Shown in pieces: positions 7,726-16,673 of a stretch of 64,000 nucleotides of DNA. Made by a program: the position numbers and the translations under genes. The notes beneath the pieces were generated by a model. The model was not told where the DNA came from. It made no database searches and worked only from the letters and a program-made list of their open reading frames with translations. The stretch comes from Sphaerospermopsis kisseleviana NIES-73 (GTDB taxonomy: Bacteria; Cyanobacteriota; Cyanobacteriia; Cyanobacteriales; Nostocaceae), in contig NZ_AP018314.1 in the NCBI RefSeq assembly GCF_002368075.1, positions 5,249,162 to 5,313,161 of the forward strand, read 5' to 3'. How positions within the stretch are numbered: the first letter of the stretch is position 1; the number at the start of each line of letters is the position of its first letter.

Positions 7726-9300
7726 TTGAAAGTGAGAGGCTATCAATTAGCAATACCTTACCCAGCAGATGCTACACGCAAAGCTGGAACTGGGACTATT
7801 GCTAATCCACAAATATCAACAGCTACTAAGCGACTCAGAAAAGCTAAAAACCTTCCTTTCACAGAACAACCACTATTTATAAACAATAACTACGAGATGA
7901 CAGCAACAAGTGCGCCAATTATTAGTGCTACTCAAGCATACTTGAAACAACCTGATTGGAATAAATATACTGATGGCAAGCTTTACTTTTCAAAAGAATT
8001 TGGTAAAGGTCGTTATATTGAGTTCTACATACTTCACCAACAAGCACATCAACCACAATATATTTTAGACAGTGCAGAACACCAAATCCTGGAAAAGTAC
8101 GGTGTAATCGCTGCTAGATTACACGCAGTATTTGCTACTTATGCTGCACAACAACAAGAACCTTGGAAAGAACCTTTTATCCTGCGTGGTTCAGAACTAA
8201 TTAAGACGCTGCAAATATATAAAAGTAAAAAATTAAGTAAATCACAAAAACTCAAAGCTATAGCAGATTTAGCTATGGTTGTTGGTACTTTGGGAGCAGT
8301 TATTCAGTGGTACGAAGGCGATTTAAATCTTTGTATTAAAGAACGTTGTTTATTGTGGATGGTGAGTGTACAGGAATATAGTCAGCCGAATTTATTTCAA
8401 GAACCAGAAGATTTATTAGAGGTGATAATTCGTGTACAGCCTGGACTTTGGACTTATAATTTTCTCAATGCTGAAGGAGAAAAAGCAAAAACTGCACTTG
8501 ATCAATGTGGGTTTATTCCCAAAGAAGTTTTTGATTTAGATACTCATCAACATAAACTAGCTTTCAATTTAGCTTTGTACATTGTTCAAAATAATGGCAC
8601 TTGCAAAAATGGAATTTATACAGTTCGGAATTTATTGACCAATATATTACCAGCTAATCAAATTGAGAAAGTAGTGAGTGATTATCGCTATGGTTGGCGA
8701 TTAAAAGAAGATTTAGAAGAAGCTTTATTACTGTTAAAAGATAAGGTTAATATGACGATTGAATTTGATGATGAAAGCTATCCATTATGGTTAAGACCTG
8801 TGCGGGCAATACCAGAAGAATTAGCTCATTTATCACCTCAAGAAAGAAATCAAAAACTCTTGGGAAAGAAGAAGTTACCAGATAATTATATTCAAAATAT
8901 TTTATTACCTGCTAAGTTAAGTTTTAAGTTACCTCCTTTACAGATAAATAATAATAAATCAGTAAAAAATCCAAAAAATCCAAAATCTCACACAAAATCT
9001 AATCAAGCTGGTGTAAAAACACAAAGTCAGGTTGATGTTGTCATAAATAATTCGGGGATAGGTGAAACTTCGGGAGTAAGTAATGGTAAAGTAACGGTTA
9101 GGAATATACCTATTATCAAGGAAATAACTGGCAGCTTGGTTAAACAAATGAGAACAGCTAAAAAAATGAGTCAAAGAGATTTTGCTCATGCTGTAGGTAT
9201 GAGTCAAAGCTGGGTCAGGGATATTGAGACTAAGGGTAAAGATGCACCTATTCCTGAAAAGTATACTGCTATAATTAAAGAGGTTTTAAATTTTAGATAA
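7726..9300 (+). CDS. Rep-like protein with C-terminal HTH
   Basis: A 524-residue protein that I cannot assign to a characterised family. Residues about 85 to 390 are a globular region with winged-helix-like character (NLALYIVQNN, YTVRNLLTNILP, YGWRLKEDLEEALLLL). A low-complexity Asn/Lys/Ser linker follows (about 405-460), then a clear XRE helix-turn-helix at about 475-520 (LVKQMRTAKKMSQRDFAHAV, GMSQSWVRDIE). Its place after ParA/ParB-like genes and the double HTH layout suggest a plasmid replication or maintenance protein; this is inference. The start at TTG 7726 is doubtful; ATG 7897 (residue 58) is an alternative. Confidence 0.6.
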   Translation: MKVRGYQLAIPYPADATRKAGTGTIANPQISTATKRLRKAKNLPFTEQPLFINNNYEMTATSAPIISATQAYLKQPDWNKYTDGKLYFSKEFGKGRYIEFYILHQQAHQPQYILDSAEHQILEKYGVIAARLHAVFATYAAQQQEPWKEPFILRGSELIKTLQIYKSKKLSKSQKLKAIADLAMVVGTLGAVIQWYEGDLNLCIKERCLLWMVSVQEYSQPNLFQEPEDLLEVIIRVQPGLWTYNFLNAEGEKAKTALDQCGFIPKEVFDLDTHQHKLAFNLALYIVQNNGTCKNGIYTVRNLLTNILPANQIEKVVSDYRYGWRLKEDLEEALLLLKDKVNMTIEFDDESYPLWLRPVRAIPEELAHLSPQERNQKLLGKKKLPDNYIQNILLPAKLSFKLPPLQINNNKSVKNPKNPKSHTKSNQAGVKTQSQVDVVINNSGIGETSGVSNGKVTVRNIPIIKEITGSLVKQMRTAKKMSQRDFAHAVGMSQSWVRDIETKGKDAPIPEKYTAIIKEVLNFR

Positions 9301-9327
9301 ATTGTTGAAAATAATAAGGTAATAGCA

Positions 9328-9927
9328 ATGGCTTATAGTGATTTTAGCTTAACTAAGTTCAGGAAAAATTTTAACATTACAATTGATGAAGAAACTGATT
9401 TATTTGGTAGTGTAGAACCTATAGAAATCAGTGAAAAGTTAACCAGCACTTTGGAAGAAACTACGGAACTAGCATTAGCAATAAATACAGAAAAAGCACG
9501 CTCAGAAATGATTATTACGCCAATTTTATTAGAAGTTAGGCGTAAAGCGAATTATCAAATTAGTTTATTTTCGGGTACAGATTTTAATGTTGATGTTGAG
9601 AAGGGTTTAAATGGTTATTGTGATTTTGTTATCAGTCGTTCTAGAGAACAGTTAACAATTAATGCTCCTGTGGTAATTATTGTAGAAGCTAAAAATGAAA
9701 ATATTAAAGGTGGTTTGGGTCAATGTGCAGCAGCAATGTTAGCAGCACAGTTGTTTAATGAACAGGAAGGTAATGAAATTAAAACTGTTTATGGTGCGGT
9801 GACAACAGGAGATATTTGGAAGTTTTTAAAGTTGGTAGGGACAGAAATATTTATTGATTTGAACAATTATTATATTAAGGAGTTAAACAAGATTTTGGGT
9901 ATTTTGTGTCAAGGTGTTGAGGGTTGA
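9328..9927 (+). CDS. PD-(D/E)XK-like hypothetical protein
   Basis: 199 residues, ATG start 27 bp after the Rep-like gene, so probably cotranscribed. The core shows an acidic residue in LNGYCDFVIS, then VVIIVEAKNENIKGGLGQCAAAM, which fits the D...ExK...Q pattern of PD-(D/E)XK nuclease-fold proteins. An upstream Glu in ARSEMIITPILLEVRR may complete the site. Similar proteins of unknown role are common in cyanobacteria. Possible roles include a restriction-like or plasmid-associated nuclease, or an inactive relative. Confidence 0.55.
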   Translation: MAYSDFSLTKFRKNFNITIDEETDLFGSVEPIEISEKLTSTLEETTELALAINTEKARSEMIITPILLEVRRKANYQISLFSGTDFNVDVEKGLNGYCDFVISRSREQLTINAPVVIIVEAKNENIKGGLGQCAAAMLAAQLFNEQEGNEIKTVYGAVTTGDIWKFLKLVGTEIFIDLNNYYIKELNKILGILCQGVEG

Positions 9928-10005
9928 AATTTAATCTCCTCCGGTGCTGCACTCCACGCTCTAAAATAATGAGGATGTTTTATAATCAGGGTAAGAGCAT
10001 CTCAA

Positions 10006-10437
10006 TCAGGCTTGACATAAGGGCTTTTCGGAATCTAATGTAGAGTCAATGAAACAAGAACTGAGAACTTGAATCATGTAATCGTTATCCATACCAGTGC
10101 GTTTCATTTTTTGTCGCAGAATACGTTTATAAGTTTGTTCACGATTAAGAGCATTGAGAGCAATGCGTCGTAAAAGAGCAAAATTTCGGGGGCTGTGGAA
10201 AGAGCAAATACGACAAGAATCCTCAGCAAAAGTACAATCAAGAATCCAGTGAGCTTGGTTCTCAATTCCCCAATGTTTACGGATGGCTCGACCTAAAAGT
10301 TGAGCATCACTGGGTAAAGAAGAGAGATAAAATTGAACCTCACGAGTAGTTTGATTCCAAAGACGACGCTCCCGAACAACCATCACTACACCACTTCTTT
10401 TGCTCCCATGTCAAGTCAAATTTTTCTCTGCTCGCTG
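10006..10437 (-). pseudogene. ISAs1-family transposase, C-terminal relic
   Basis: The open part (10006-10386) reads RERRLWNQTTREVQFYLSSL, AIRKHWGIENQAHWILD, CTFAEDSCRI, NFALLRRIALNAL, which is the conserved C-terminal block of ISAs1-type transposases including the last catalytic acidic residue region. Upstream in the same frame a TGA interrupts at about 10409-10411 and the N-terminal two thirds are missing. A non-functional remnant. Confidence 0.8.
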
Positions 10438-10483
10438 CTGCTTATCTTGTTTCTTTTGTCAAGTTCATTTTATACCAAATTAG

Positions 10484-10759
10484 ATGAGCTTACCCTGGTT
10501 AATGGCATTATGTCTTTTGGTTTATAATTTAGGACAAAGATAATTAAGAATATCATTGAAAGCACAAAAATCCACAGTTAAAAATCAATTGAATAAACCC
10601 AAAGAATCTCCCACATTAAGATGGATATTTCAATGTTTTTAAGGGATTCATCTTTTAATGACACAAGGATTTCAACGAATTCTTAATTTAACGGAGTCGC
10701 ATTGTCATATCTTACAATTCCTACCTACTACTTGCCAAAAATATTATTTATTATCTTAG
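10484..10759 (+). pseudogene. IS1634-type transposase, C-terminal relic
   Basis: One frame reads MALCLLVYNLGQR, stop, LRISLKAQKSTVKNQLNKPK, ESPTLRWIFQCF, stop, GIHLL..., ending CQKYYLLS. The PTLRW(I/V)FQ block and the CQ(K/I)Y ending are the usual C-terminus of IS1634-type transposases in cyanobacteria. Two in-frame stops and the missing N-terminus show it is dead. It lies next to the ISAs1 relic on the opposite strand. Confidence 0.7.
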
Positions 10760-10987
10760 TTGTTCTCTCTGGTTTGACGATTTCATTGGTTATCTTTTTG
10801 ATAACTGATTGCACACCTTGAATTAAATATTATTGTTGAAACATCTTTTAAACACAAATAAAATCTCAACTTTGTGTGTTCATAATTTTGTTTTCCACTG
10901 ATACGTAATTGTTCAAACCATAAGTTTTAATTGACCGTCAATGTAGTTTAATTATGCTACTTTATGAAGTGCGGAATGTGGGATCAA

Positions 10988-11008
10988 GGACGGGCAGGAT
11001 GCCCATCC
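10988..11008. repeat. GGGC hairpin, possible terminator
   Basis: The 9-bp arms GGACGGGCA and TGCCCATCC (one mismatch) enclose a 3-nt loop 48 bp beyond the stop of the leftward amidohydrolase gene. A related inverted sequence lies at 42105-42198. It could act as a terminator or be a dispersed repeat. Confidence 0.45.
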
Positions 11009-11055
11009 CAGAAGATTGGATACTCTTTTTTTTTGGCGCAACCTCACCAGGTCAT

Positions 11056-12594
11056 TTACACACCCACCAAGGTTTTGTTCTCTACTTGAGATTCGGTCTT
11101 AGGTAGTTTAGATTCTACGGCTGTACCTTTGAAGAAATCAGGGTTGGCTTGGGTGTAGAATTTATAGGGATTGCCAAATACATAAGCTTTGAAGTCAGCT
11201 TCAGAAATTACGCCTTCTCTCACCAAATCCCAGCTTTCAGCTAAAGGCGCGGTGAGATCGGGTACATCCCAGTGACCAACATCAGAGGAGTAAATGGCGT
11301 TAATTTTGACTCCCAAGGGGTTGGCTTTATCGTTGAATGCCGCAGCAATAGTACGATCATCTGATTCAGAACCAAAGAAGAAACTATTCACCCAGCGATC
11401 GCGTATATCTTCAATTGATTGAATCCCTGCTGCACCAAAATCTTCCAATTCGCTACCCACTGGTGAACGACTGTGACGGTTGAAGGAAGCTCCTAGTACA
11501 CTTTTAGTCAATTCCTCTTTGCTGAGGGAATGTCCTTGAGTAATTTCTCCACCATACTCTGCAAACAACTCAAACAACTCATCAGGATTAGCTAAATCTG
11601 GGTTATAGTTTTGCAGTCCTTCTAAATTGCGCTTGGAGAAACGGTCTACTAAATGAATGTAGACGTGAGCGCCCCAATCTGCCCCACCTTCCAACATACC
11701 GATACGCAATTGGGGGAAGCGTCTAGTTACACCACCAAAGAACAATGCTTTGGCAAATGCTTGTGAACCATCAGCAAAGTGACCGATGTGGTTGTTCATG
11801 TAGTTACTAATGGAGGAGCGTCCAGTCCATCCTTGACTACCGTAATGGGTGGTGAGAGGTACACCTAATTCAACGGCTTTAGCCCAGAAGGGATCATAGT
11901 CATATTCGCTATCTAGCCCGAAAAAGTCAATGTAAGAGGCATATTTGCCAATTTCTGGGAATTGATCGGCTGGGTATTTATCTGCGATCGCCTTAATTGG
12001 CCGTCTCACACCACCAGGGATATTTGCCACTTTCAGCCCCAGTGTTTTTACAGCAAACTCCAACTCTTCAATCGCTTCTTGGGGGGTAGTCATGGGGATA
12101 CCAGCTACTACTGTTAGGCGATCGCTATATTTGCGGTAAATATCAGCATGATAGTGATTAATTGCCCGTTGCAATAATTGCCGATTCTCCTTACTTGCAC
12201 CAGCCGCAGCTAAGGCATTATTGGGAAATAATACAGAATAATCTGAACCTTGCTCCCCTTGACGTTCATAGAGTAATGCAGGGAGAGTGTAGGTAGCCAA
12301 ATCTAAAGTATTACGGGTAACTCTAGCCCACCAAGGTGATCGCAATGTCCGGTTATATTGACGTTCTTCAGGAGTTTGTTGATACCAGTCTTTACCTTCA
12401 CTCTTGGGATTAAGACGAGAAGATTCAGCCTTGCGTAATTCATCTACCAGCTTCACACCGCCGTAGTGAGCAATATAATCCTCAAGGGCAGGAGTAAAGT
12501 CATTAGTGTGAACATCAGTATCAATGACAGGATAATCCAGATTGGCTCTAACTGCGGCGGAGGGAGAGCTTTTCAATTTGCTATATTTAGTCAT
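11056..12594 (-). CDS. amidohydrolase (amidohydro_2 / ACMSD-like)
   Basis: A 512-residue metal-dependent hydrolase of the amidohydrolase superfamily. Visible features are the N-terminal VIDTDVHTND strand-1 metal motif (D-x-H instead of H-x-H), VVAGIPMTTPQEAIEELEFA, the LTTHYG histidine, GMLEGGADWGAHVYIHLVDR and the C-terminal SSDVGHWDVPD aspartate region. Start chosen at ATG 12594 with an AAGGA box six bases upstream; a longer frame to 12642 lacks such a site. It lies 313 bp downstream of an LLM flavin monooxygenase on the same strand, so the pair could oxidise and then hydrolyse an organosulfur or heterocyclic substrate. Substrate unknown. Confidence 0.8.
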   Translation of the reverse strand: MTKYSKLKSSPSAAVRANLDYPVIDTDVHTNDFTPALEDYIAHYGGVKLVDELRKAESSRLNPKSEGKDWYQQTPEERQYNRTLRSPWWARVTRNTLDLATYTLPALLYERQGEQGSDYSVLFPNNALAAAGASKENRQLLQRAINHYHADIYRKYSDRLTVVAGIPMTTPQEAIEELEFAVKTLGLKVANIPGGVRRPIKAIADKYPADQFPEIGKYASYIDFFGLDSEYDYDPFWAKAVELGVPLTTHYGSQGWTGRSSISNYMNNHIGHFADGSQAFAKALFFGGVTRRFPQLRIGMLEGGADWGAHVYIHLVDRFSKRNLEGLQNYNPDLANPDELFELFAEYGGEITQGHSLSKEELTKSVLGASFNRHSRSPVGSELEDFGAAGIQSIEDIRDRWVNSFFFGSESDDRTIAAAFNDKANPLGVKINAIYSSDVGHWDVPDLTAPLAESWDLVREGVISEADFKAYVFGNPYKFYTQANPDFFKGTAVESKLPKTESQVENKTLVGV

Positions 12595-12907
12595 ATTTTC
12601 CTTAGAAAAGTTACAAGACAACTTAGATCCCTGACTTCTCAAACAATTGCAGAATTTAAAAGTTATGAATTTTCAAAAAATCGGGGATCTGTGGGAGATC
12701 ATGCTGTTGATTTTGACTTGGGTTTAATACGTGAGATTGAACATTCTTGTCTTTTGGACAAGCCTAACTTTCCAATAGTCTGCATAGACTCCGGTAGGCT
12801 TTTAACGTCTGTGCTGACGGGATCTAAGGGAACAATAAATTTTCTTTAACCTTGGATTTAAAATCTAAAACTTTGCTCCTTTGCGTCTCTGCGCGAAATC
12901 CAATTAT
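12595..12907. other. intergenic stretch with degenerate dyad motif
   Basis: No gene is credible in this 313-bp gap. At 12773-12797 the sequence CAATAG - ten bases - CTCCGGTAG weakly resembles the 25-bp dyad motif found elsewhere in the window. A second block at 12870-12900 resembles a dispersed sequence (GCGTCTCTGCGCG) common in cyanobacteria. Confidence 0.4.
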
Positions 12908-14251
12908 TTAAACTGCTGCTAATACTTTTTGAAATTGATTAACTGGACGAGATAAACCCAGATTTTCCCGCAGAGTTGTACCTTCATACTCAGTGCGGAA
13001 TAAACCCCGACGTTGTAGTTCAGGAATTACTAAATCAACAAAATCATCTAATCCACCAGGAAGATAAGGAGGCATAATATTGAAGCCATCAGCAGCGTCA
13101 TTGAGAAACCAGCTTTCTAGTTGATCTGCAATTTGTACTGGTGTACCGATAATTGTCCAATGACCACGCGCTCCTGCAATCCATTGATACAGTTCCCGAA
13201 TGGTAAAATTGTGTCTACGAGCAATATCAATTAATAATGCTTGGCGGCTTTTGTTATCATTAGTGTCTGGTAAATCTGGCAATGGTCCATCCAGAGGATA
13301 AGCGGAAAGATCCGTCCCTATCAGTCCTTGTAATAAAGCCAAACCAACCTGGGGATGAATTAAATCTTGCAGTTCTTGATATTTGGCTTGTGCGTCTGCT
13401 TCTGTTAGTCCCACCACTGGAAAAACACCAGGCATAACTTTGAGTTGATCCGGAGTACGTCCATATTTTGCTAATCTACCTTTAACATCTGCGTAGAAGG
13501 CTTGAGCATCTTCTAAGGTTTGTTGAGCAGTAAATATCACTTCGGCAGTTTTACCAGCTAATTCTTTACCATCTTCAGAAGAACCTGCTTGTACAATTAC
13601 AGGATGACCTTGGGGCGGACGGGCAATGTTTAATGGTCCGCGCACGGAAAAGAATCTACCTTTATGGTTAAGTTGATGTATTTTATTGGGGTCGTAGTAA
13701 AAAGCTGTTTCTTTATCACGGACAAAAGCATCGTCTTCCCAGCTATCCCAAAGACCTTTAACCACATCAATAAATTCGTGGGCGCGGATGTAGCGTTCTG
13801 CGTGAATAGGATGGGCTTCTAAACCGAAATTCCCAGCAGCTTCACTACTTCCTGTTGTCACTACATTCCAGCCGGCTCTCCCCCCGGAGATATGATCTAA
13901 GGAAGCAAATTTGCGTGCGAGAATATAGGGATCTTCATAGGTGGTAGAGGCTGTAGCGATAAAACCAATCTTTTCTGTCACCGCAGACAAGGCTGAAAAT
14001 AGGGTTACAGGTTCAAAGTCTCCACCAAAGGCTGTCCGGCCTTCTGCACCGGGACGATGTTGTAAGGCTAAACCATCAGCTAGAAAAAATGCGTCGAATT
14101 TACCGCGCTCGGCTGTCTGGGCTATCTGTTTATAATGCTCAAAGTTGAGAGCGCCATTACTCCGTGCTTGAGGATGTCGCCAAGCTGCTACGTGCTGACC
14201 TGCTCCGGGTAAAAATGCACCTAGTCTTAGTTGTTTTTGTTGTTTGCCCAT
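12908..14251 (-). CDS. LLM-class flavin monooxygenase (NtaA/SnaA/DszA type)
   Basis: A 447-residue FMNH2-dependent monooxygenase of the bacterial luciferase superfamily, NtaA/SnaA/SoxA(DszA) branch, whose members oxidise C-S, C-N or similar bonds with reduced flavin from a separate reductase. Signatures: LGAFLPGAGQHVAAWRHP at the N-terminus, KFDAFFLADG, ERIGFIAT-like EKIGFIATASTTYEDPY, and HISGGRAGWNVVTT. Start taken at ATG 14251 with GGAG seven bases upstream; an upstream TTG at 14281 is less likely. SsuE near 62.6 kb could supply FMNH2. A 25-bp dyad motif lies 186 bp upstream, shared with the alkanesulfonate genes. Confidence 0.88.
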   Translation of the reverse strand: MGKQQKQLRLGAFLPGAGQHVAAWRHPQARSNGALNFEHYKQIAQTAERGKFDAFFLADGLALQHRPGAEGRTAFGGDFEPVTLFSALSAVTEKIGFIATASTTYEDPYILARKFASLDHISGGRAGWNVVTTGSSEAAGNFGLEAHPIHAERYIRAHEFIDVVKGLWDSWEDDAFVRDKETAFYYDPNKIHQLNHKGRFFSVRGPLNIARPPQGHPVIVQAGSSEDGKELAGKTAEVIFTAQQTLEDAQAFYADVKGRLAKYGRTPDQLKVMPGVFPVVGLTEADAQAKYQELQDLIHPQVGLALLQGLIGTDLSAYPLDGPLPDLPDTNDNKSRQALLIDIARRHNFTIRELYQWIAGARGHWTIIGTPVQIADQLESWFLNDAADGFNIMPPYLPGGLDDFVDLVIPELQRRGLFRTEYEGTTLRENLGLSRPVNQFQKVLAAV

Positions 14252-14436
14252 CGGAGACTCCAAGTAATATTTTTTACTCAATGAATATAGGATGATAAAA
14301 ATTTTCTGGGATAGCAGTTGTCAGATATGTCAATGTGACTGCCGCATATTTGATATTTATTTGTTGGGAAAGCTTTTTCAACTCCTTAGCTATAGTTATA
14401 GGCATTAGCGTTAGTGGTGGGTTGTTGATAAAACTA

Positions 14437-14461
14437 CTGTATCTCGACTGATTTATCGTAG
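14437..14461 (+). promoter_or_regulatory. 25-bp dyad motif, site 1
   Basis: CTGTAT - CTCGACTGAT - TTATCG TAG, matching the shared pattern CRGTAW-N10-TTACCG-TAG. It lies upstream of the LLM monooxygenase gene transcribed leftward. Confidence 0.6.
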
Positions 14462-14593
14462 ATTAATAGTAGAATCTCATAACTCTCATGAAAAAGCAAG
14501 TACCTTTTTATAAAAAATATGGTGAACTAAATTTATTGGCGGCTAATTTTTAGAGATTCTAAATATTTGACGGCTCTAGAGTGTGCAGAGTGG

Positions 14594-14625
14594 GCGATAG
14601 CGAAGCGCTGCTGCAAGCAGATCGC
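14594..14625. repeat. 24-nt palindromic insert within HIP1
   Basis: GCGAT and CGC flank 24 nt starting AGCGAAGCGCTG and ending CAAGCAGAT. Removing the insert restores GCGATCGC exactly. The length is again a multiple of three. Confidence 0.65.
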
Positions 14626-14813
14626 TCAATTTAAAAAATATATAGTACAATTATACTTGTGTTAACTACTGAGTAAAATAAAAGTAGCTTAAAATATAAG
14701 TATAAAAACTCCAGAGTACAGGTAGTAAATAAATGAAAATAATTTTCCCAACTTACGAAGGCTTTGATTTTTGCTAAACTAGAAATATGTATAAAATAAG
14801 GAAATATCAAGCT

Positions 14814-15086
14814 ATGACACTTCCTAATTCATCAAGTCCTCAACACTATAAACTTGATATTGAACCGGAAGGACGTTTAACTTTACCCCAAGAAATCCAA
14901 CAAATACTTAATTTACAATCTGGAGATAGATTAATTTTAACTCTGGAAGATAACGGAAAACTCCAATTAGTCAGCCTCAAACAACAAGTTAAAAAATTAA
15001 GAGGTTTATTAAAAGATAAATCACCTGATAGAAACTTGGTAGATGAACTCATCCAAGAACGCAGACAGGAGTATTTAAGTGAATAA
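14814..15086 (+). CDS. AbrB/MazE-type antitoxin, apparently orphan
   Basis: A 90-residue protein with a SpoVT/AbrB swapped-hairpin DNA-binding domain (KLDIEPEGRLTLPQEIQQIL, LQSGDRLILTLEDNGKLQLV) followed by a helical toxin-binding tail (LRGLLKDKSPDRNLVDELIQ). The ATG at 14814 is preferred to 14787 because the domain begins soon after it. In related operons a PIN toxin (VapC) starts overlapping the antitoxin stop. Here GTG AAT AAA TCT GTC TTA at 15079-15096 reads like the first six toxin codons and then stops at a MITE. The toxin appears to have been lost. Confidence 0.7.
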   Translation: MTLPNSSSPQHYKLDIEPEGRLTLPQEIQQILNLQSGDRLILTLEDNGKLQLVSLKQQVKKLRGLLKDKSPDRNLVDELIQERRQEYLSE

Positions 15087-15096
15087 ATCTGTCTTA

Positions 15097-15259
15097 GAGG
15101 ATGTTTGAAAAGTCTAACTTAGGCGATTAAAAATCACATCTACACAGACAAAACCTGCCTACGCAAGTTTCAAATCCTTAATTTTTCGTTAGTCCACGCA
15201 GGTGGACTTTGTTTGTGTAGTAGCGAATTATATTCGCCGAAAACTTTTAAGACAACCTC
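15097..15259. mobile_element. 163-bp MITE, copy 1, TTA target duplication
   Basis: It begins GAGGATGTTTGAAAAGT and ends ACTTTTAAGACAACCTC, imperfect inverted repeats of about 17 bp, and is flanked by TTA on both sides (15094-15096 and 15260-15262). It has no coding capacity. Ends starting GAGG and a TNA duplication suit MITEs mobilised by IS5-family (IS1031-group) transposases. The right TTA is also the stop codon (TAA) of the neighbouring HAD gene. Confidence 0.75.
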
Positions 15260-15946
15260 TTAGTTACCTAATTCCCTATTATACAATCTAGCTGCACAAC
15301 AGCTTACTAATGTAGGAATCTCATCTGGATAATCAGCAATTAAATCAGCTTTATGAGCTTCCAATTCCTCCCTACTTCCATAGCCATAAGTCACACCAAT
15401 TGAAGCAATATTATTTTTCTTAGCTCCAATAATATCATGAGAGCGATCGCCTACCATAACTACAGAAAAATGTAAAAGACTTTCCCTCTCTATAATGTAG
15501 GAAATTAAATCACCTTTTACACTTCTATTACCATCTAATTCACTACCATAAACACCATCAAACAAAGGTGCTAAATCAAAATATTCAATAATGCGTGTAG
15601 CATAAATTTGAGGTTTAGAAGTCGCTACAAAAGTCTGATAACCAGCAGCACGAATAATTTTTAGGGTTTCGGGAATTTGCGGATAAAGAGAGTTTTCACA
15701 TAACCCAATTGTAGAAAAGCGACTACGATATAGTGAAATTGCCTCCTCCAGTAATGTGTCATCAGAGGTTTGCAATAACTGGGAAAAACTGCTTTTTAGA
15801 GGTGGTCCAATACACCAAAGTAATTCATTAGCATCTGGTGGTTGATAACCAAGTTCCGATAAAGCATACTGAATACAGCGAGTAATCCCCGTTTTAGGAT
15901 CAGTTAGAGTTCCATCTAGGTCAAAAAGGACTGTGCGACAAAGCAT
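15260..15946 (-). CDS. HAD-superfamily hydrolase, phosphoglycolate phosphatase-like
   Basis: A 228-residue phosphatase of HAD subfamily IA. Motif I is VLFDLDGTLTD (nucleophile Asp near residue 9), motif II is the FVATSK segment, motif III includes LAPLFDGVYGSELDG and a Lys, and motif IV is VMVGDRSHDIIGAK. A helical cap domain lies between motifs I and II. The family removes phosphate from small metabolites, for example 2-phosphoglycolate or nucleotides. The substrate here is not evident. Its stop codon lies exactly in the target duplication of the adjacent MITE. It is 10 bp downstream of the dioxygenase-like gene on the same strand, so they are probably cotranscribed. Confidence 0.85.
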   Translation of the reverse strand: MLCRTVLFDLDGTLTDPKTGITRCIQYALSELGYQPPDANELLWCIGPPLKSSFSQLLQTSDDTLLEEAISLYRSRFSTIGLCENSLYPQIPETLKIIRAAGYQTFVATSKPQIYATRIIEYFDLAPLFDGVYGSELDGNRSVKGDLISYIIERESLLHFSVVMVGDRSHDIIGAKKNNIASIGVTYGYGSREELEAHKADLIADYPDEIPTLVSCCAARLYNRELGN

Positions 15947-15956
15947 TTTGGTAAGT

Positions 15957-16310
15957 TTAAATAGTTTTCAACCTTTGCAGAAACTCAATATTTAACTGTA
16001 GTTTTTCTCCCAACCACAGAGCATTATCGGTATGATCTTTGACATCATCTCCCGTTTCTGGGTGAACTAAAACATCCAAATCTTCACGGTTAAGCATTAA
16101 CCAAGTCACAACTTCACCAAACTGATGTGGTAAAAAAGCCACTTGATACATTGATTTCGGGTGTGGTCCTATAGGTTGTTCATGCCAACGCCCTAATCTT
16201 ACATCAAATTTAGCACCTAAACCTTCTCTGACACGAGCAGCCGCTTCACGACTGACGGTATCAAAATAAATATGTGCATGAAACCCAGTAATCTCAGTAT
16301 TTGTATTCAT
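15957..16310 (-). CDS. DOPA 4,5-dioxygenase family protein
   Basis: A 117-residue protein of the DOPA_dioxygen family (PF08883 type). It has conserved histidines in GFHAHIYFD, GRWHEQPIGPHPKSMYQVAF and LVHPETGDD. Family members include fungal and cyanobacterial extradiol ring-cleavage enzymes acting on L-DOPA. Others remain unassigned. ATG 16310 was chosen because the conserved region starts close to it; the frame extends five codons further. It is followed 10 bp later by the HAD hydrolase. Confidence 0.82.
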   Translation of the reverse strand: MNTNTEITGFHAHIYFDTVSREAAARVREGLGAKFDVRLGRWHEQPIGPHPKSMYQVAFLPHQFGEVVTWLMLNREDLDVLVHPETGDDVKDHTDNALWLGEKLQLNIEFLQRLKTI

Positions 16311-16673
16311 TGTTCTTGATTTCACCTCTTGCTCTCAAGTATAACTTAACCATTATTTAGATATACTAATCATTCGTAAGCCATAAATTTAGTCAAACAC
16401 AGATTTTTTGTAAAACCACTTGAAATTTCTTTTTAGTCATGCAATACTACTAACACAATCCCCGATAAATCGGTCAACAATTTGTAGTTTCTGATTTCTC
16501 TCAAGTCATCAATAAATTATTCAACCCCCTCAAGGGTGATGCACAGATAACTGGCGATAGTTATGTCTGCGTCAGTTTCGGTATTGCAAGTAACTACTGA
16601 CTATTTAAGATTTGGGTTTTTCATGTCAACAAATTTCCCAAACACAAATCCTAATTTACTAAGGAATTTAAAC
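16311..16673. other. divergent intergenic region
   Basis: 363 bp between the dioxygenase-like and GST genes. It contains the dyad-like site at 16460-16484 and an AAGGA ribosome site in front of the GST start. An upstream in-frame ATG at 16563 exists, but the sequence it adds does not resemble GST. Confidence 0.55.
16460..16484 (-). promoter_or_regulatory. 25-bp dyad motif, site 2
   Basis: Read on the minus strand: CAAATT - GTTGACCGAT - TTATCG GGG. The right arm and central part match site 52426-52450 closely; the left arm is weak. It lies between two divergent genes and could serve either. Confidence 0.45.

Larger units (their letters stand above)
14252..14813. other. intergenic region, divergent promoters
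   Basis: About 560 bp between divergent genes. It contains the dyad motif at 14437-14461 and a HIP1 octamer split by a 24-nt palindromic insert (14594-14625). The rest is AT-rich; no small gene was recognised. Confidence 0.6.

Noticed and set aside
10333-10527. Forward open frame of 64 codons
   Set aside because: It spans two transposase relics on opposite strands and matches neither frame.
12466-12849. Forward open frame of 127 codons
   Set aside because: It overlaps the amidohydrolase start on the other strand and has no recognisable motif or ribosome site.
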